From: Bacteroidota bacterium
GTDB taxonomy: Bacteria; Bacteroidota; Bacteroidia; UKL13-3
Reading direction: 5' to 3'
NCBI GenBank assembly: GCA_030680835.1
Contig: JAUXUD010000066.1
Span: 1-33,700 of the forward strand
Length of the DNA stretch: 33,700 bases
Shown here: piece after piece, positions 32,892 to 33,700 of the stretch
Position numbering within the stretch: position 1 is the stretch's first letter
How the letters are laid out: every line of letters starts with the position of its first letter
Position numbers and translations under genes: made by a program
Notes under the pieces: model-generated
Told to the model about the DNA's origin: nothing
Database searches by the model: none
Seen by the model: the letters and a program-made list of their open reading frames with translations, nothing else

Positions 32892-33506
32892 TCATTTAAT
32901 TATTTCATAATAGTCATTACTGTCCAACTGAATTTTTAATACTCCATTGTCACTATTAAAAATTAGCTCCGATTTAACTGAATTGCTATTGCCACTACAA
33001 ATTTTCCCATAACTTTTGTAAATGCCGTGATAAACAACTTCATTTATAGTCATTGAGATATTTGAAACAAAATCATACGGAATCCAATAGAAAAAATATA
33101 TGTTATTTATTTTTGCTCTCATAGTATTGGGAAAATCATATTCAAAAGAACAGTCATGACTTGAGCTACAATAAGTCCCAAATTCAAGATTTAGATTTCG
33201 TAAATCAGAACGTAAGACAATTTTTACGTACTCAACTAATTTGTCAGGTGTCCCACAGGGTAATGCTTGATAATAGTGTAGTCTTTCATAGTCATTTATT
33301 CTGCTAATAACCCTAAAGGTTATTGTGTCCCCTAAAGTATGTTTAAATAGCACTGTGTCATTAATATTGTATTTAATAAAGTCTTTTAATTTAGGAGTCA
33401 TATAACACATATTTTCTTTACTGCTATATCCACTGCATGGGCTTTCTTGTTTACAAGAAGTTAGTATAAGTAAATAAATTAAAATATAGTTTAATAATCG
33501 GGTCAT
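32892..33506 (-). CDS. Hypothetical AT-rich lipoprotein
   Basis: About 204 residues from the ATG at 33506, which gives a compact type II signal peptide (MTRLLNYILIYLLILTSC, lipidated Cys18); an upstream in-frame start at 33530 would add eight residues before the charged end and is less natural. The mature protein contains several cysteines (CSGYSSKENMC, CGTP, CSSSHDC, CSGN) that could pair after export, and aromatic beta-strand patterns. It ends LKIQLDSNDYYEIIK after FNSDNGV, a layout like that of the two lipoproteins at 4184 and 4876. It has no recognised domain. The gene is markedly AT-rich compared with the operon on the other side of tRNA-Gly. Confidence 0.65.
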   Translation of the reverse strand: MTRLLNYILIYLLILTSCKQESPCSGYSSKENMCYMTPKLKDFIKYNINDTVLFKHTLGDTITFRVISRINDYERLHYYQALPCGTPDKLVEYVKIVLRSDLRNLNLEFGTYCSSSHDCSFEYDFPNTMRAKINNIYFFYWIPYDFVSNISMTINEVVYHGIYKSYGKICSGNSNSVKSELIFNSDNGVLKIQLDSNDYYEIIK

Positions 33507-33700
33507 ATATGTAAATAAATAAAAATTCAATATATTTATGTCAGCACTATTGGATTGAAACAGTTAAAATGTATTATATATAACTTCTTCATTACATCCA
33601 AAAACCCACAAGTATCAAACGCTGCATGTGACTAAGTGGCTGCATTCCGTGCTCAAAACTATGGTATTTTAATAAGTTATCAAACGAACCTTTTAAGTTT

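Overview
The window looks like a chromosomal segment of a member of the Bacteroidota, probably a Chitinophagales/Sphingobacteriales-like lineage. Four large secreted proteins end in type IX secretion (T9SS) C-terminal sorting domains. There is a TonB-receptor-like barrel with an N-terminal carboxypeptidase-regulatory domain, a DUF4199 protein and several short lipoproteins. Several intergenic regions carry the Bacteroidota promoter pattern TTTG-N18..20-TAnnTTTG. Most genes lie on the minus strand.

Layout. 1-2.1 kb: atpD (ATP synthase beta, only its last few codons cut by the window edge) and a hotdog acyl-CoA thioesterase. 2.3-2.9 kb: an FNR-like box before a possible 35-residue membrane peptide, then a small lipoprotein. 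3.0-3.5 kb: a structured RNA locus with a promoter, a long 5' hairpin, a broken tRNA-Arg copy carrying a palindrome in its D-loop, an intact tRNA-Arg(CCG) and further foldable sequence. 3.5-7.0 kb: a VOC protein, a decayed alpha/beta-hydrolase remnant, two overlapping AT-rich lipoprotein genes and a Kelch-repeat T9SS protein. 7.1-15.7 kb: a 1987-residue beta-helix T9SS protein, divergent from a TonB-receptor-like outer-membrane protein, with promoters for both between them.

15.9-20.5 kb: the most interesting functional unit. It is a tight minus-strand operon encoding a Tat-exported multi-cluster ferredoxin, an NrfD-type quinone-interacting membrane protein, an unrecognised exported Ig-like protein with a C-terminal membrane anchor, and a mono-haem cytochrome c. 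A Crp/Fnr-family regulator lies upstream. No molybdopterin catalytic subunit is present, so the set resembles a quinol:cytochrome c electron-transfer module.

20.8-28.0 kb: two tandem paralogous T9SS proteins of about 1.1-1.2 thousand residues that differ by reciprocal domain insertions. 28.2-28.9 kb: a small membrane protein and an inverted-repeat element. 28.9-32.5 kb: a minus-strand run tRNA-Gly(CCC) - DUF4199 - VOC - LpxL-like acyltransferase - amidohydrolase lipoprotein, with only 16 bp between the tRNA and the first coding gene. 32.5-33.7 kb: an AT-rich stretch with a helically phased array of short direct repeats beside the tRNA, and a hypothetical lipoprotein. I see no gene in 33531-33700. 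No insertion sequence, CRISPR array, rRNA or phage gene was seen.
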